Assembly (NCBI GenBank): GCA_020698575.1
Contig: CM036241.1
Location: 9,218,416-9,282,415, forward strand
Length of the DNA: 64,000 nt
Direction: 5' to 3'
Origin: Bostrychus sinensis
Taxonomy: Eukaryota; Chordata; Actinopteri; Gobiiformes; Eleotridae
The notes under the pieces were generated by a model. The model saw nothing but the letters and a program-made list of their open reading frames with translations. It was not told the DNA's origin and ran no database searches. This document shows, piece by piece, positions 1-12,300 of the stretch (position 1 is its first letter; each line of letters starts with the position of its first letter). The translations under genes and the position numbers were made by a program.

Positions 1-72
1 TAGTTCTGGGTTAGACCTGGTTTAGCTGTGGTTTACTGCTGGTTTTGTCCTGGTTTAGTCGAGGCTCATGTT
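1..72 (+). repeat. TGGTTTAG minisatellite fragment (site A)
   Basis: About five degenerate copies of the CTGGTTTAGTCC / CTGGTTTAGACC unit. They run into GAGGCTCATG, a flank that also follows the array near 6105. It is the edge of an element that begins outside the window. Confidence 0.7.
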
Positions 73-365
73 TGCTCTTTAAAGATGGTACTTGAAATGC
101 CACATATTTAATGAGACGGTACTTGATCTGCAAATTTTGAGAATCGCTGGAATCCCTTTTTAAATAAGTTGTAGAAAACACATAATTCGAAATTGTTTAC
201 CATATTATAAGCCGCTGCATTTTTTTATATTCGTATTTATTAAAAGAAATCTATGTAAACGACATTTACATTTTTTCAGGTTAAACTTGTAAGTTAAACG
301 TGTTAGAATGGACTACATTTCCCTACATTTTAAACGCAGACGGACAGCGTGAAGGCGCGCGATTG

Positions 366-431
366 TGACGTAGCAACTTTGTATAAATACCGCTTTCTTT
401 CTGCGTCACATCCTCTTTCCGTGCTCCTCTC
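366..431 (+). promoter_or_regulatory. rpl41: rpl41 core promoter and 5'TOP start region
   Basis: A TATA-like TATAAAT lies at 382-388, and a CRE-like TGACGTAG just before it (about 366-374). About 25-30 bases downstream a pyrimidine run, CCTCTTTCC (412-420), followed by more pyrimidines, fits the C-initiated 5'TOP start typical of ribosomal-protein mRNAs. A donor-like GAG/GTAGGG at 439/440 would end a short non-coding first exon. The start site is inferred from spacing and pyrimidine content. Confidence 0.6.
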
Positions 432-552
432 TATTCGAGGTAGGGAAATATTCTTCACCTCAGCGTAATCCAAAATAATCTGTTGATTTTAATGTTCATC
501 TGCAGACTCTAATTAGTTATTTTGTCTTCTCTAACAGAATTCTCTCCCCACG

Positions 553-1595
553 ATGAGAGCCAAGGTAAGAAAAATTAGGATTTTTATGCTTTCTGTTCAT
601 TCTTGTCTGGGCGTTAGCAAGGTGCCGCTAACAATCAGAACAACGCTCACTTTTACTACAAACACTGTTAACTTAATTTCTCTTTCAGTAGTTTTACTTA
701 CTACTACTTCTTATTTAACGAAATCCGCTATTTATGTTTCTTAAACTTGACTGTTTATTGCAACGAATAAACGTTTCAGTGTTAGCTATAGCTACCTCGG
801 TGCACGCTTCCTCAGTGGTACTGCACCAAATGCCTTTTCGGCTCTAGCCTTTACATTCATTGCTTTTAAATCATTTTAAACCTAATGCTTTGAACAAGTA
901 TTTCAGTATAATTTAATCTGACTAATTTCTTTTTCTCTTCACAGTGGAGGAAGAAGCGTATGCGCAGGTGAGCCTATGTTTGCCTGCTGAAAATGACCCA
1001 AAATCTGATGCTGGTTTAGCTAATGGGCTTTTAAAAGTCAATTGTTAAGCCATGTTTTTAAGATTTAGGGTGGACGTGCTAAATTGGCATCTGTACATCA
1101 AGTGTGAAGGAGACGAGACTATTAAAATATGCTTTTTACACGATTTTAATAGTAATTTATTCACCTGAAAAATCATACAATGCAAAGCTATCTAGGCACA
1201 TTTTCAAAATCAACTTGTAATTAATGGTATTATTTGAATTGTATGCAATAGCATAACATCTATACTGTCAAATGTTTTGAAACAAACTAACTTCCGTTTA
1301 TTAGAAAAGAGAAAATGCAAACAGAACCTTGAGACCGATTTTTACCCATGAGAATCTTCTGACATTTTGATCTTACAAGACTGAGCTTGTGACACCCTTA
1401 ATAAGACTAGTAGGAAATCTGGGATCTTAAGTTAATTTCTCTACTGACCAGAGTTATTGTGAAGTAAATTATTTTTTTATAGGTGTTCTAAGACTATTAA
1501 AACAATGTCACTTTTTTGATTTCTCATTACTCATTTTTTCTTCTGCCACCAGGCTGAAGCGTAAAAGGAGAAAGATGAGGCAGAGGTCCAAGTAA
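553..1595 (+). CDS. rpl41: 60S ribosomal protein L41 (eL41), three coding exons
   Basis: Coding exons are 553-564, 945-967 and 1553-1595, all with GT-AG borders and matching phases (12, 23 and 43 nt). They encode a 25-residue, almost purely basic peptide that starts MRAKWRKKRM and ends RQRSK. This is the full length and the invariant character of eL41, the smallest ribosomal protein, which sits in the large subunit at the interface between subunits. The first coding exon carries only four codons. The ATG follows a non-coding exon joined at acceptor 537 (CTAACAG). The polyadenylation signal AATAAA is at 1831-1836. Upstream TATA and TOP elements suit a housekeeping translation gene. The gene is too small to show as a long open frame, so it was found by its splice structure. 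The identification is secure. Confidence 0.95.
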
Positions 1596-1830
1596 GCCCT
1601 CATCCCCCCACCTTTACCGGCTGTGAGTCCTATCTGTGCAGAGGCTGAAAAAGTGAAGGAGAGGACCCTGTGGAGACTTCTCGGAAACCTTAGGGAGTTT
1701 AGAAGACCCTCGTGTTTGAAGCTCACTTTGGAAGCCGTCTGGAGGATAAAGAATTTCTAACATCAGACTACAGTTGGACTCTTTCATGGACCATAAAATA
1801 TTGCTCTGTCAACAGTTGTGTGTTTTGAAC

Positions 1831-1836
1831 AATAAA
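1831..1836 (+). terminator. rpl41: rpl41 polyadenylation signal
   Basis: Canonical AATAAA, 236 bases after the rpl41 stop codon, followed by a T-rich stretch. It marks the likely 3' end of the transcript near 1855. Confidence 0.7.
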
Positions 1837-1860
1837 TGGAACATGTTCTTAAAACATTAA

Positions 1861-2967
1861 CAAGTTTGACAGTTTCATTTTTCTTACAACACTGTTTTAT
1901 ACTGAAGTGGCTGAGGTTCTCTTAGGGGAGAAAAGCAGGACAGCTCATGTTAGCTGTTTTTTTTTGGAGACAGAGAGGCCAGACTGAGATGGTTTGGGTG
2001 TGGATGTGAGCAGAGTGATGCAGAGGTTAGGCGTTATGGAGGGAGACCAAAGATTTATGTACGTAGTGAGAGGACAGGGTTGGATTTTCATTTACATAAC
2101 AGGAAAAATTAAAAGCAATGCTTGATAAAACTAATTAGGCCTTACTCTGTTTAAAAAAAAAAAAGGATTTGCAGAAGGTTCCTTTTCTGACCTGCAAAAA
2201 AATCACCAGGGAATGTATAGAAGACCTCAGAAACAACACTCCTATGTCACCTAGATTGATGGAAACAGGATTGCAGCTGAAAAGGCTCACTTGAAACACA
2301 TCTGAGGTTTGGGTATAATTGATTCAGCTATTTCTCAACCTTTACCTTGAAGGAACATAAAAATCTGTTTAGTAGCTTGACCTTTAAGCACACAAATTGT
2401 ACAGTCTTATTTAGTAATGTGCCATCTGTCAACAAAAGTGGAGAAATTCTTGGATTATTAAGAACTTAGTTGTCCAAAAAACACTAAGATAAAGCAGGGT
2501 TCGTACAGTCATGGGAAACCTGGAATAATAATCTACATCGCCGTCTTGCGTTCTGAACCATCTTACCAAGCATAATTATATTTTAATCAGTGGTGTGTAG
2601 GCTAAAAGTCAGTAAAATTAGTGGAATAATATACTGTATTTCTGGGGGAAAAAAAACCAACTGTTTTTTTTTATTTTTTTTATTTTAACAAATAAAATTG
2701 CAGCAAAAGTATGTTTCTAAATGTACCACGGTGGACAGTTTGATTACTATTAATGTGTAAGTCATTCTTCGGGTCTTGAAAATTTAGTCAAAGGTTTCTT
2801 GTTGTATGAACCCTGATAAAATTACATCATTTTTTTTAATATATTTTGTACTTTTACATAGCATTCAGGGTTATATTACACACATAGTTTTGGTCCAGAC
2901 CATTAAATAAAACATACAGAAAGATAAAAAGACAATTAGTCATTCATTATTATTATTATTATACCTA
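1861..2967. other. Intergenic region rpl41-crbn, no gene seen
   Basis: AT-rich sequence with homopolymer runs (T and A tracts near 2640-2690 and 2830) and an ATT trinucleotide run at about 2947-2962. I see no open frame, splice pattern or clear repeat boundary here. Confidence 0.5.
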
Positions 2968-2975
2968 TATACGAG

Positions 2976-3739
2976 CAGTGTTGGGTTAGTTACTCAAAAA
3001 AATAACTAGTTACAGATTATTAGTTACTCTTTTTTGAAGTAATATATTACTTTACTCAGTTACTGACTCGTGAAAGTAACTTAGTTACTTTACTTTTGGA
3101 TTACTTCCTAACAGGAAGGCCTAAATGAACCCAATTCTAAACAGAAGAAGCCTATAACCTCACTGTTGCCCAGGCCAGCTCTGTTATTACATTCTTATTA
3201 CAGGCGTTCAAGCAGAGTTTTTTAGCTGCATTTATTTCAGCAGCAGGGCAGCCTGACACAGCAAATACTGCCCTTCACCTTCACCTCTGCTCCTGTGCAG
3301 CGTTCAAGTCCTGTGGACACAGTTTTATTTCACTACACTGAAGCTAAAGTGCACTTGTTGTTAGCGCCAAAGCGGTGGTCTCTTCTTTCCCCGCTGTGCC
3401 CGCTGACAGCAGCAGCAGCAGCTGCATGCGCCCCGACGCACGCGGAGAGGGATCAGCGCGCGGACAGGACGAGTGGCCGCTGCGCGCATAAAGAGGAGCA
3501 GAGAAGGGAACGGATGAAAATAAAGTAGGAAACGTTTAAGTGTTATAGGTTTAATACATTTTCATTCCGTGTCCTTGCGGTAAACTGCAGGTAAATTAAA
3601 CTGACTGCAGTGACTGTAACGCGAGTAACTAATTGGGTATTTTATTATACTGTAATATTACCGTTAACCGCTGCGTTACTGACAATTGTAATCTCGTTAC
3701 TGTAACTCGTTACTTTGTAACGCGTTACTCCCAACATTG
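2976..3739. mobile_element. Non-autonomous hAT-type element (MITE) with perfect 8-bp TSD
   Basis: The element starts CAGTGTTGGGTTAGTTACTC and ends with the inverted counterpart (the reverse complement of the right end begins CAATGTTGGGAGTAACGCG). It is flanked by identical 8-base duplications TATACGAG at 2968-2975 and 3740-3747. An 8-bp duplication and a CAGTGTTGGG end fit the hAT superfamily. The ends are rich in TTAGTTACT/GTAACGCGTTAC sub-repeats. The interior (3290-3530) is GC-rich, has a CAG run near 3410, and codes for no transposase. Length is 764 bp. It stops 121 bases before the crbn start codon, so part of the crbn promoter may lie in it. Confidence 0.85.
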
Positions 3740-3860
3740 TATACGAGGATGAGAACCTTCACAGTACATCCAGGGTCCAGCAGAGGGCGCTCCACTTCCT
3801 CCTGCAGACCTCGCTCTCGGTCCTCTGCAGAAGAAGAGTAAGCATTGTAAACACTGGGCT

Positions 3861-6243
3861 ATGGCTGAGGACAGAGCTGCAGGTGAAGACTTTAACGACA
3901 ACATGGGAAACCAGCTGCAACTCGTACCAGGTAACATCCGAAGGCGGTGGAGAATTTGCTTACATTTTAACAATCAGACCGTTTCTCGCAGACTGTTTCG
4001 CAAAAATAAAAAAACTGCGAATATCTGTGCAACAACAGGCCACTGCACTGCACGCCCCATATTCCCAGAACATTTAGCTTTGGCAGCACACCACACTTCT
4101 CCATCTCACTTTCATTTTGGCAAAGAGACGCGAGACGAGTTAGTTAGAGACATATGCGCAGTTAAAGTAGTAGGGTTTTTATTTCTTGTACAATGATAGA
4201 CAACGACGAGGAAGAGGAGGAGGAGGAAGAAGATGAAGAGGACGAAATGGAGACAGAAGACAGAGACAGCGAAGAATCAGAGAAACCCAATATAATCACC
4301 TTTGACCCGAGTCTGCCCACTTCACACGCAGTAAGTGCAGCTACAGCTCTTTCTCTAAATATAGCAGACTTTAGGTCAGCTGTGTGGTTTACCAGGAAAC
4401 AGAGATATTAGTAATTGGGCAGCTTTTTAAAATAAAAGCTTGTTTTTAGGTCTTTATCATATTGTTGATAATATATTTTAGTGACGTTGTTGGCTTTGAC
4501 TTAACAATATAATTTAGACATTGACAGTGTCTGAGTAAGGATTTGGTCTTGGTTTCAGTTTTGGTTTTGTTTATGTGTAGACAGTTTTCCAACTTTATTA
4601 GTGACATTATTAAAGGTACTATGAGCAGTATTTTTTTAAATACTTAATAAATATTATCCACAAGTGTCCCCAGATATGATGTAAACATGTTCAAATCAAA
4701 TAGTTGTTTTTTTTATTAATTTGTTAATTGAGGAAATATAACACTTATGTACATACACAATACACATTTATCCCCTTGCACTTTTTGTTACTGAAAACAA
4801 AACAAACAACAAACCACATAGTATCAAGACTAACAATAAAGGCTTATAGTAAATATTAGTGTTACTGATAATGATACAGCTGCTTTATTCACAATTTAAA
4901 AATATTTTATATAATAGCCAAGTTGTTTTTGTTTAAATTTTTATTTTGGTTTTAAACCCGTTTTTAAACCAATACGGGCGCATGCTGCTTACAGTACCTT
5001 TAAAGCTATGTATATATTTTTATCTGAGTATTAATTTTTCTTTTTTTCTTTTTCTTTTTTTTTTTTTTTTTTTCTTTTCTTTTTGTTGGTCTTTCTTTTT
5101 GCACATTTGTAAAGCAGCTATTTTTTGGAATTTGGAAAATGTAGTCAGTATTTTTGTAGTGCTCTCCTTCTAAAACATTCTGCAACCCACCCTTGGATCC
5201 TGACCTAATGTTTTGGAACAATTGAGCTTTAGACCAACATATTAAATTGCACGTTTCAGATATCATACTGCAAGATTTGCCCTGTGCTTTTAATTTTCAC
5301 TTTCCTTATTATGCTGCTTTTAGACATGACTTGGACAATTGATTGTACAAATATTGTTAATGCAGTAACCAGAAATTATTACCTGTGTTGTAATCAAGCC
5401 ATTGTGCATACGTTACAAATACATGTGGTTTATACTTAGTTTGGTATACTTTACTTTGGCTAGGTCTTAAATTTCATCCTTTTTTCACCTTGCTTACTCC
5501 AGCTTCAGTCTTGGTTTATGATTAATTCAGCCCTGTAGCTGTGAAGGCTGGGAATTAGTCTTGAGTTTTATACTACTTCCTACAGCCTATTTACTAATGT
5601 TATGGAGCCACAGAGTGAAAATGCATGCATTACTGCCTTAAATAATAACCTTAGGCTTCTGATATGTTCTATACTAGTGTAAACATAAAACAACAATAAC
5701 CAAAAACATGGGGGTGCTTAATATAAAACAAGTTTAGTGTTAACAGACACCATATCCCTAGTACATAGGCTGTTCCAAGTAGGACTCTTTGTTATTGAGG
5801 CTTTATTGAGCAGGAGTTTTGTTTTTGTTAGGCCACGGTTTAAACTTGGTTTACTACTGTTTTTTTCCTGGTTTAGACTTAGGTCCTTTATCCTAGTTTA
5901 TTTATTGTATAGTCCTTGTTTAGTCCTGGTTTAGACCTAGTATAGTCCTTTTATAGTCCATTTTGAGACCTGGTTTAGTGCTCATTTAGTCATGTGTTAG
6001 ACATGGTTAAGTCCTGGTTTAGAACTGATTTTGTGCTAGTTTAGACCTGTTTAAACCCTGTTTAGACCTAGTTTAGACCTGGTTTAGCCATGGGTTTGTC
6101 CTGATTTAGGCTCATTGTAGTAAGGTTGTTAGAGCCTCAAATACTGTATAATAATATTATGGTTATTAATGGTTTTCAACTAGCGGCAACAAGTTAACCA
6201 GTGGAAGTCTAGTAGTCATTTATTACAATTTAAAAACTTATAT

Positions 6244-6330
<87 letters not shown>

Positions 6331-9300
6331 TGCATCCCTATACCAATACCTTGCATGTGTCTGTGTTGTCAGTACCTGGGCTCAGACATGGAGGAGTTCA
6401 CAGGTCGGACGGTCCACGATGACGACAGCTGTCAGACGATCCCAGTGCTGCCTCACACGGCTGTGATGCTGGTCCCAGGTCAGACTCTGCCCCTGCAGCT
6501 GTTCAGGCCTCAGGAGGTCAGCATGATGCGCTCAGTCATCCAGAAGGACCGCACCTTTGCTGTACTCGCAAGCAGGTAACATCTCTAAAGAAGCAGCTTT
6601 TACAACCTGTGTTTAGAAACGGTTTGAAGATGTTTGTATTTTTTTTTTGTCTGCAGTGAAGCTGGTGAACCAGAGGCAGCGTTTGGGACGACAGCAGAGA
6701 TCTATGCTTACAGAGAGGAGCAGGAGTATGGGATAGAAACGGTTAAAGTCAAAGCCATTGGACGACAGAGATTTAAGGTCCATGAGATACGCACTCAAGC
6801 AGATGGGTAAGGAACCTGGACCTAACCCATTCACTTATTTACCAAAACCAAAATCTATAACAAGGTGAACCTAATGCACTGAAATGTTTTTCTGATCGAT
6901 TAGTTTTATGTCTCTCAAATATATTTGGTTTATAGTAGCAGTTTATTTTCTAGATATATAGGTACTGTCCCTTTAATGCCCCCTTGAGTTAAATCAATAG
7001 ACTGATTCTTTGCACACAATAGAAACAGAAACAAAATTGCACCAATGCAATGTTTGTTTTTTTTCACCGATAATCTACTAAAGCAATCTTTTCATCAGAT
7101 TTCTGTTGAAAGAATGGTCACACTAGTGATCCTTAATAAAATTCTTTTATCAAATACATTTTTGGAGTAATAATGTCAGTTAATGTCTATATTTAATCAC
7201 AGTATAGTTTTTTGTGATGATGTAAGAAGCAAAACATATCTGTTAACACTAATTTATTGTCCAGCTTGTTTTTAGACTATGGGGGAGAAACTAATAAATT
7301 ATGGTGGGCCACCATAGTCTTTACAGTTAAGGGTAAATACTGGCTAAAGACATTATTTTAAACCAATTTTAGTTGAACTGTATTATCTTATTGTGCCACT
7401 AGGGGGCAGGCTCTCACTTTTCACTTTAACACCAAAGACCTTTGCTATGTATTCAACCAGTTTTTAAATATCTGAATTATTTCATTATATATGTGGCTAA
7501 CTATTTTACTTAAGAAAACTGCTTTGTTTTTCTCTTATGTTTATTGGCACCACCGAGTAAAAAGTAAGCATTACAGAAAACTTAGAAACGACCTAAAGCT
7601 TCTGCTATTCTCTAATTGTAAACACATTCAAAACAACAATATGCTTCACAACATACAACATATTTACCATTTACCTGCACAATATCCAAATATAAGACCC
7701 AGATTAAACTTGGCCCAATAAATATGTTTTTCTTGATTTTCTTTTCCAGCCTGACTAAATAATTATATGGCCTATTTCCCCATATGTTAAGTCATTATTG
7801 GCCTTGAGTTCACCGGGTTTCCTACAATCCTTCCCACATAACACTTGGAGTCACCCAATAAATCACGTCCGCCTATTTCCTCTATTACCTCAGAGAACAT
7901 TGAGCTTTTGCCCATAAAACCCAGTGTTGATAAAGACATATCCCTCCTGTTCTCAAGTTGCTGTTGCATAATGCATGTAAATTACTTGCCATTATCCGGT
8001 TGACCTTGTGGTGTCACTCTGGCTTTTATTCGCAACTGGAGCATTAGTTCCTCACATAATAAACTGGGCTGCAACGACTACACACAGTGAGCTCATGTAC
8101 ATTAAATATTAGTTTATGCTGTGTGCTTTTTGGAATGAGTACATCAGAGGGACAGCAGATGGAGATAAAGTCAGAGAGGCCAGACTGAGATGGTTTGGAT
8201 AGCTACAGAGGAACATTAACACAGTGAATATATGGACAGAAGGATGCAGAGGAGCAGTGGTTCCCAACCTTTTTTGGCTTGCGTACCCTCTCCACCCCTC
8301 ACATGTAAGGACGATTCTGCAAAAAGTGGTAAAAAAATAAACAACATTGTGCTATCATTTCATTTTCATTTTTCCCCGTGGAACCCCATGACACATTATT
8401 ATTATACAAAGACTATACAAATTCTCCAGCTTTTTTGTTGTTGTTTTTTTAAGTCAAATTCACAATAACAATGCAATAATACAACAGCGTTTTAGAGCCA
8501 TGTGGAAAAAATAAAAATATGGGCACTACGAGAATAAAGTTGTCAAATTTTGAGATTAAGTTTAGATTAAGATTAAGTTGTAGCCTAAAAAAGTCATAAT
8601 TATACGATAATAAGGTTGAAATCTTATAAGAATAAAGTTGTAATATTTTTAGAATAAAGTCATAATATTATGAGAATAAAGTTGTAGCCAAAAAAAGTTA
8701 TAATTTTACAAGAATAAAGTCAATAATATTTCGAAATTAAAGTCATAATTTTAAAAAAGTCAAAATCCTTATACTTATAATAATGGTGATGATTGGCCAA
8801 AAGGCTCAGTATTTTACCTGCGTGAAGCCTAAATGATAGTATAACCTCACAAAATAAGTTAGCACAGTCATGCTAACTTCATTCTCTAATATTTCAACTT
8901 ATTTTTTAAAATATTATGACTTTATTCGCCATATATTACGACATTATTCTCATAAAATTATGACTTTAATCTCAATATTTTACAACTTTATTCCTGTAGT
9001 GCTGTATTTTATTTTTTTCAACGTGGCCCTAAAACACCGTAAAATAGATAATAATCTGCTTGCCTTTAAAATACAAATATAAAATGAAATGTAATTATTT
9101 ATAGCAAATGATTCCTCATTTAATTGTATATTAAATGTTAAAAATTACAAAAAAGTAAATAAATAATTTTCATAATTTTATAATAAACGTACCATATAGT
9201 AAAATAAATCTTCTGAATAACTCCTATTTGAGCTATTAAACTCAAAAATATTTCACAAATATATTTAATTAATATATTTTTTTGCAGTTTCACCTCCTCA

Positions 9301-12300
9301 CTAGAGAAACTTTTCTTTCATAACTTTCAATGTTTAATATGAAAAGAATGCAAATATTTTTTATGATCTTGAAAATAAAATCATGAAATATTTCCAACTA
9401 CCCCCTGCAACGTGCTAGCGTACCCCTAGAGGTCCCTGTACCCCTGGTTGGGAAACACTGACCTAGGAGGGCATGAAGTTAGTTGGTGTGAGAGAAAAGA
9501 ACTCTGGAGGATTCACTGGACCCATATTATTAAGTTGTTCTCATAGTCTCTCGCAAATCTCCAATTAACAAATCACATGGCAGCAATTTGATGCATTTAG
9601 GCCTGAGATGTGTTGCAGACAAACTGCTGAAGTTCAAACTGAGCATCAGGATGGAGAAGAAGAAGAAGGGGGGATTTAAGTGTCTTTGAACGTGGCCTGG
9701 CAAAGCAATACTCATCACATTCATTCATTCAGCATGTTAGGGTTAGGGTTAAATTAAATTGGTCGGCTAGCTCTCAAGACAAGGCTGCATCTCGCTTAAT
9801 GAGTTATTAGTGTGTTTGGTCAGGATGTGAAGAGACACACATCCCACAAGACGAGACCAGACACAAGACTGGGTTCATGAGAAAGATACTGCTATTACTT
9901 GAATTATATGCAATACCAGAACAAATATACTGCCAGGGCTCGACATTAACACGAGCCAACCAGCCAGAAGCAACATCTCACTCAACATCTCACTAGCCAC
10001 TTTATCTGGTTGGAATGCTTTATTTTTAATTTATTTGACCTACTTTAGACCTGACTTTGTGCTGCTATGCTTATAAATCCCCATAATTTAAAACTTATAA
10101 TAAATCATGTATGGAGAGACAAAATCTAGCTTGTTAGTGGGTCTTAATTGAAAAAATGTAAATAATCAAACAAAAATACCTAAAAAGCAAAAATATACAG
10201 ATTTTCTGAGTCTAAAAACTGTTCTTTTTGATGATAAATTACTGTTTTAAAGAGTTCCTTTTCAGTGTTAATTTTCAAAAGAATTGTAAAAACAACAGAT
10301 AATTGTCTTATATACTACACATGAATCAATATTTTAACATCTAAACTATGGCTGGTGAAAAACCTACAAGGTTAGTAACCTTTAAAGAACATTAGCCAAC
10401 ATGGCCAGTGAGCAAAAAAGTTAATGTCAAGCCCTGTATACTGCCAAATGTTTTGACACAAACTCAACTGTCACTGGCTTCTCGCTGTAAAAATTGCAAA
10501 CAACCAAGTCACATTTTGATGTCACGAGATTACAAGATCTCGTCACACCTCTAGTGTTTTCTGCAGCCATTCTCCACTGATCTCTGGCATCAAAACAAAA
10601 TTTCAACACAGAACTGCCGCTCACTGGATTTTTTTCCCTTTTTCTGACCATTCTTTTTAAACCCTAGAGATGGTTGTCTGTGAAAATCCCAGTAGATCAT
10701 AATAATAATGGATTGAATTTAATTTGCACTTTACAAGAACAGTCACACTGACACATTCATACAGGCAAGGCGGGTGAGGTGTCTTGCCCAAGGACACAAC
10801 TACAGTATGCAATGCCGGTAGCGGGGATTGAATCTCCAACCTTGAGGTTAGTAGGTGAACGTCTCTGCCGACTGAGCTACTGCTGCCTGAAATACTCAGA
10901 CCATTCCATGCCACTCTCAAAGTCCCTTAAATCCTCCTTCTACTCCGCTCTGATGCTCAGGTTTGAACTTCAGCAGGTTTGTTTTCAACATGTCTCCGGC
11001 CTAAATGCATTAAATTACTTTCATGTGATTTATTGATTAAATATTTTACATTTAGAAGCGTAAAGTCAGGTGTACCTAACAAAGTAGCCACTGAAATGAT
11101 ATCATGTATTACGTTTGGCCATCTCCCCTTGATACTTTTGTTTGACATGTATGGTATTTGTTTATTTTATTTAAGCCTTAAGATTAGCATAGGCGTATGA
11201 TGTGCAAAAGGCAGGGAGTTTTATTAACTAGCAGACAAATTGTACAGGCAGAGGACATTTTATGATCACCTCAGATTTACAAACAGCCTGTCATACTCCT
11301 GATAACATTAACCCGACGCAGCGTTTGTTGAATCTGCTCCTCGTCTGCACGTTAAGGCCTTTCTTTACTGTGGCTCTCTCATGTGTGTGTTTTTTTTTCT
11401 TCACTGGATCATTTTTTGTCTTCCTCAGGATCAAACAAGCCAAAGTCCAGATTCTTCCAGAGCGAATCCTTCCTGATCCGCTGTCGGCCGTGCAGCTGTC
11501 GGCTCTGTCAAAGCTACATTTACATCCTTCCTCCAGACCGCCGAGTCAGAGCTGGAAAGACGCTCAGTGTTGGTGGAGAAACTACCAACAGGTTAGACAC
11601 TACATGTGATTTAAACTTTCCTCTAAGGACTTCATGCAACGCCCAAAAACCTGCACTTTTTTAATTCTTTATTTTCAAAACAATAGTATTACATTAGTTA
11701 TAATTACATAGTCTTTTGTTTACAGAAATACAGTCCATAACAAGTGACTGGTTCCCCCTTTCTTAATTTTTTCAACATTTTCTGATTTTTTAGATAAGGG
11801 GTCTCCAACCTTTTTTTCCCTGTGAGCTACTTTTACAAATCAAAAAGGGCAGAAAGCTACTTATGCTTTCTAACATTTATTTAGTTACTGGAACCTATCC
11901 CAGTAACTCTGGGCCTAAGGCGAGGTGCACACTGGACAGTGGCCAGTCACACAGTTGACACTTTCAACCCAAAGAAAAGTGTATTTTATTTTCCTTTGAC
12001 ATTTATCTGAACATTTACAAAATGTTGGCATACACAACTCACGTTTTAAATTAAAACAAGAAATATTTAGTTCAGTGCATGTGGATTTTGTGTCTGTGTG
12101 CAGTGAGTGACTCACACTTATCACTACATTTGTGAAAGCAAACTCTAGTCGCCTAATCTGAAAATACTGTAGTCAAGTGATTATCACTACTGACTCATCA
12201 AGCAGCTGTTTGACTGACAACTAATTGGCGAATAATAGCCAAATACTTTGTGCACAAAAGGACTGTGCATCTTTAAATTTGATTGAATACATTCACAAGT

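Noticed and set aside
5006..5266. Minus-strand frame with a lysine run
   Set aside because: The lysines come from a T-rich tract at 5036-5090. No splice or motif support.
9738..9753. TTAGGGTTAGGGTTA, telomere-like repeat (and similar near 32283-32310)
   Set aside because: Only two or three imperfect units, embedded in transposon sequence. Not evidence of a telomere or fusion site.
10744..10892. True tRNA gene
   Set aside because: A and B boxes are present, but the acceptor stem does not pair and SINE body sequence follows.
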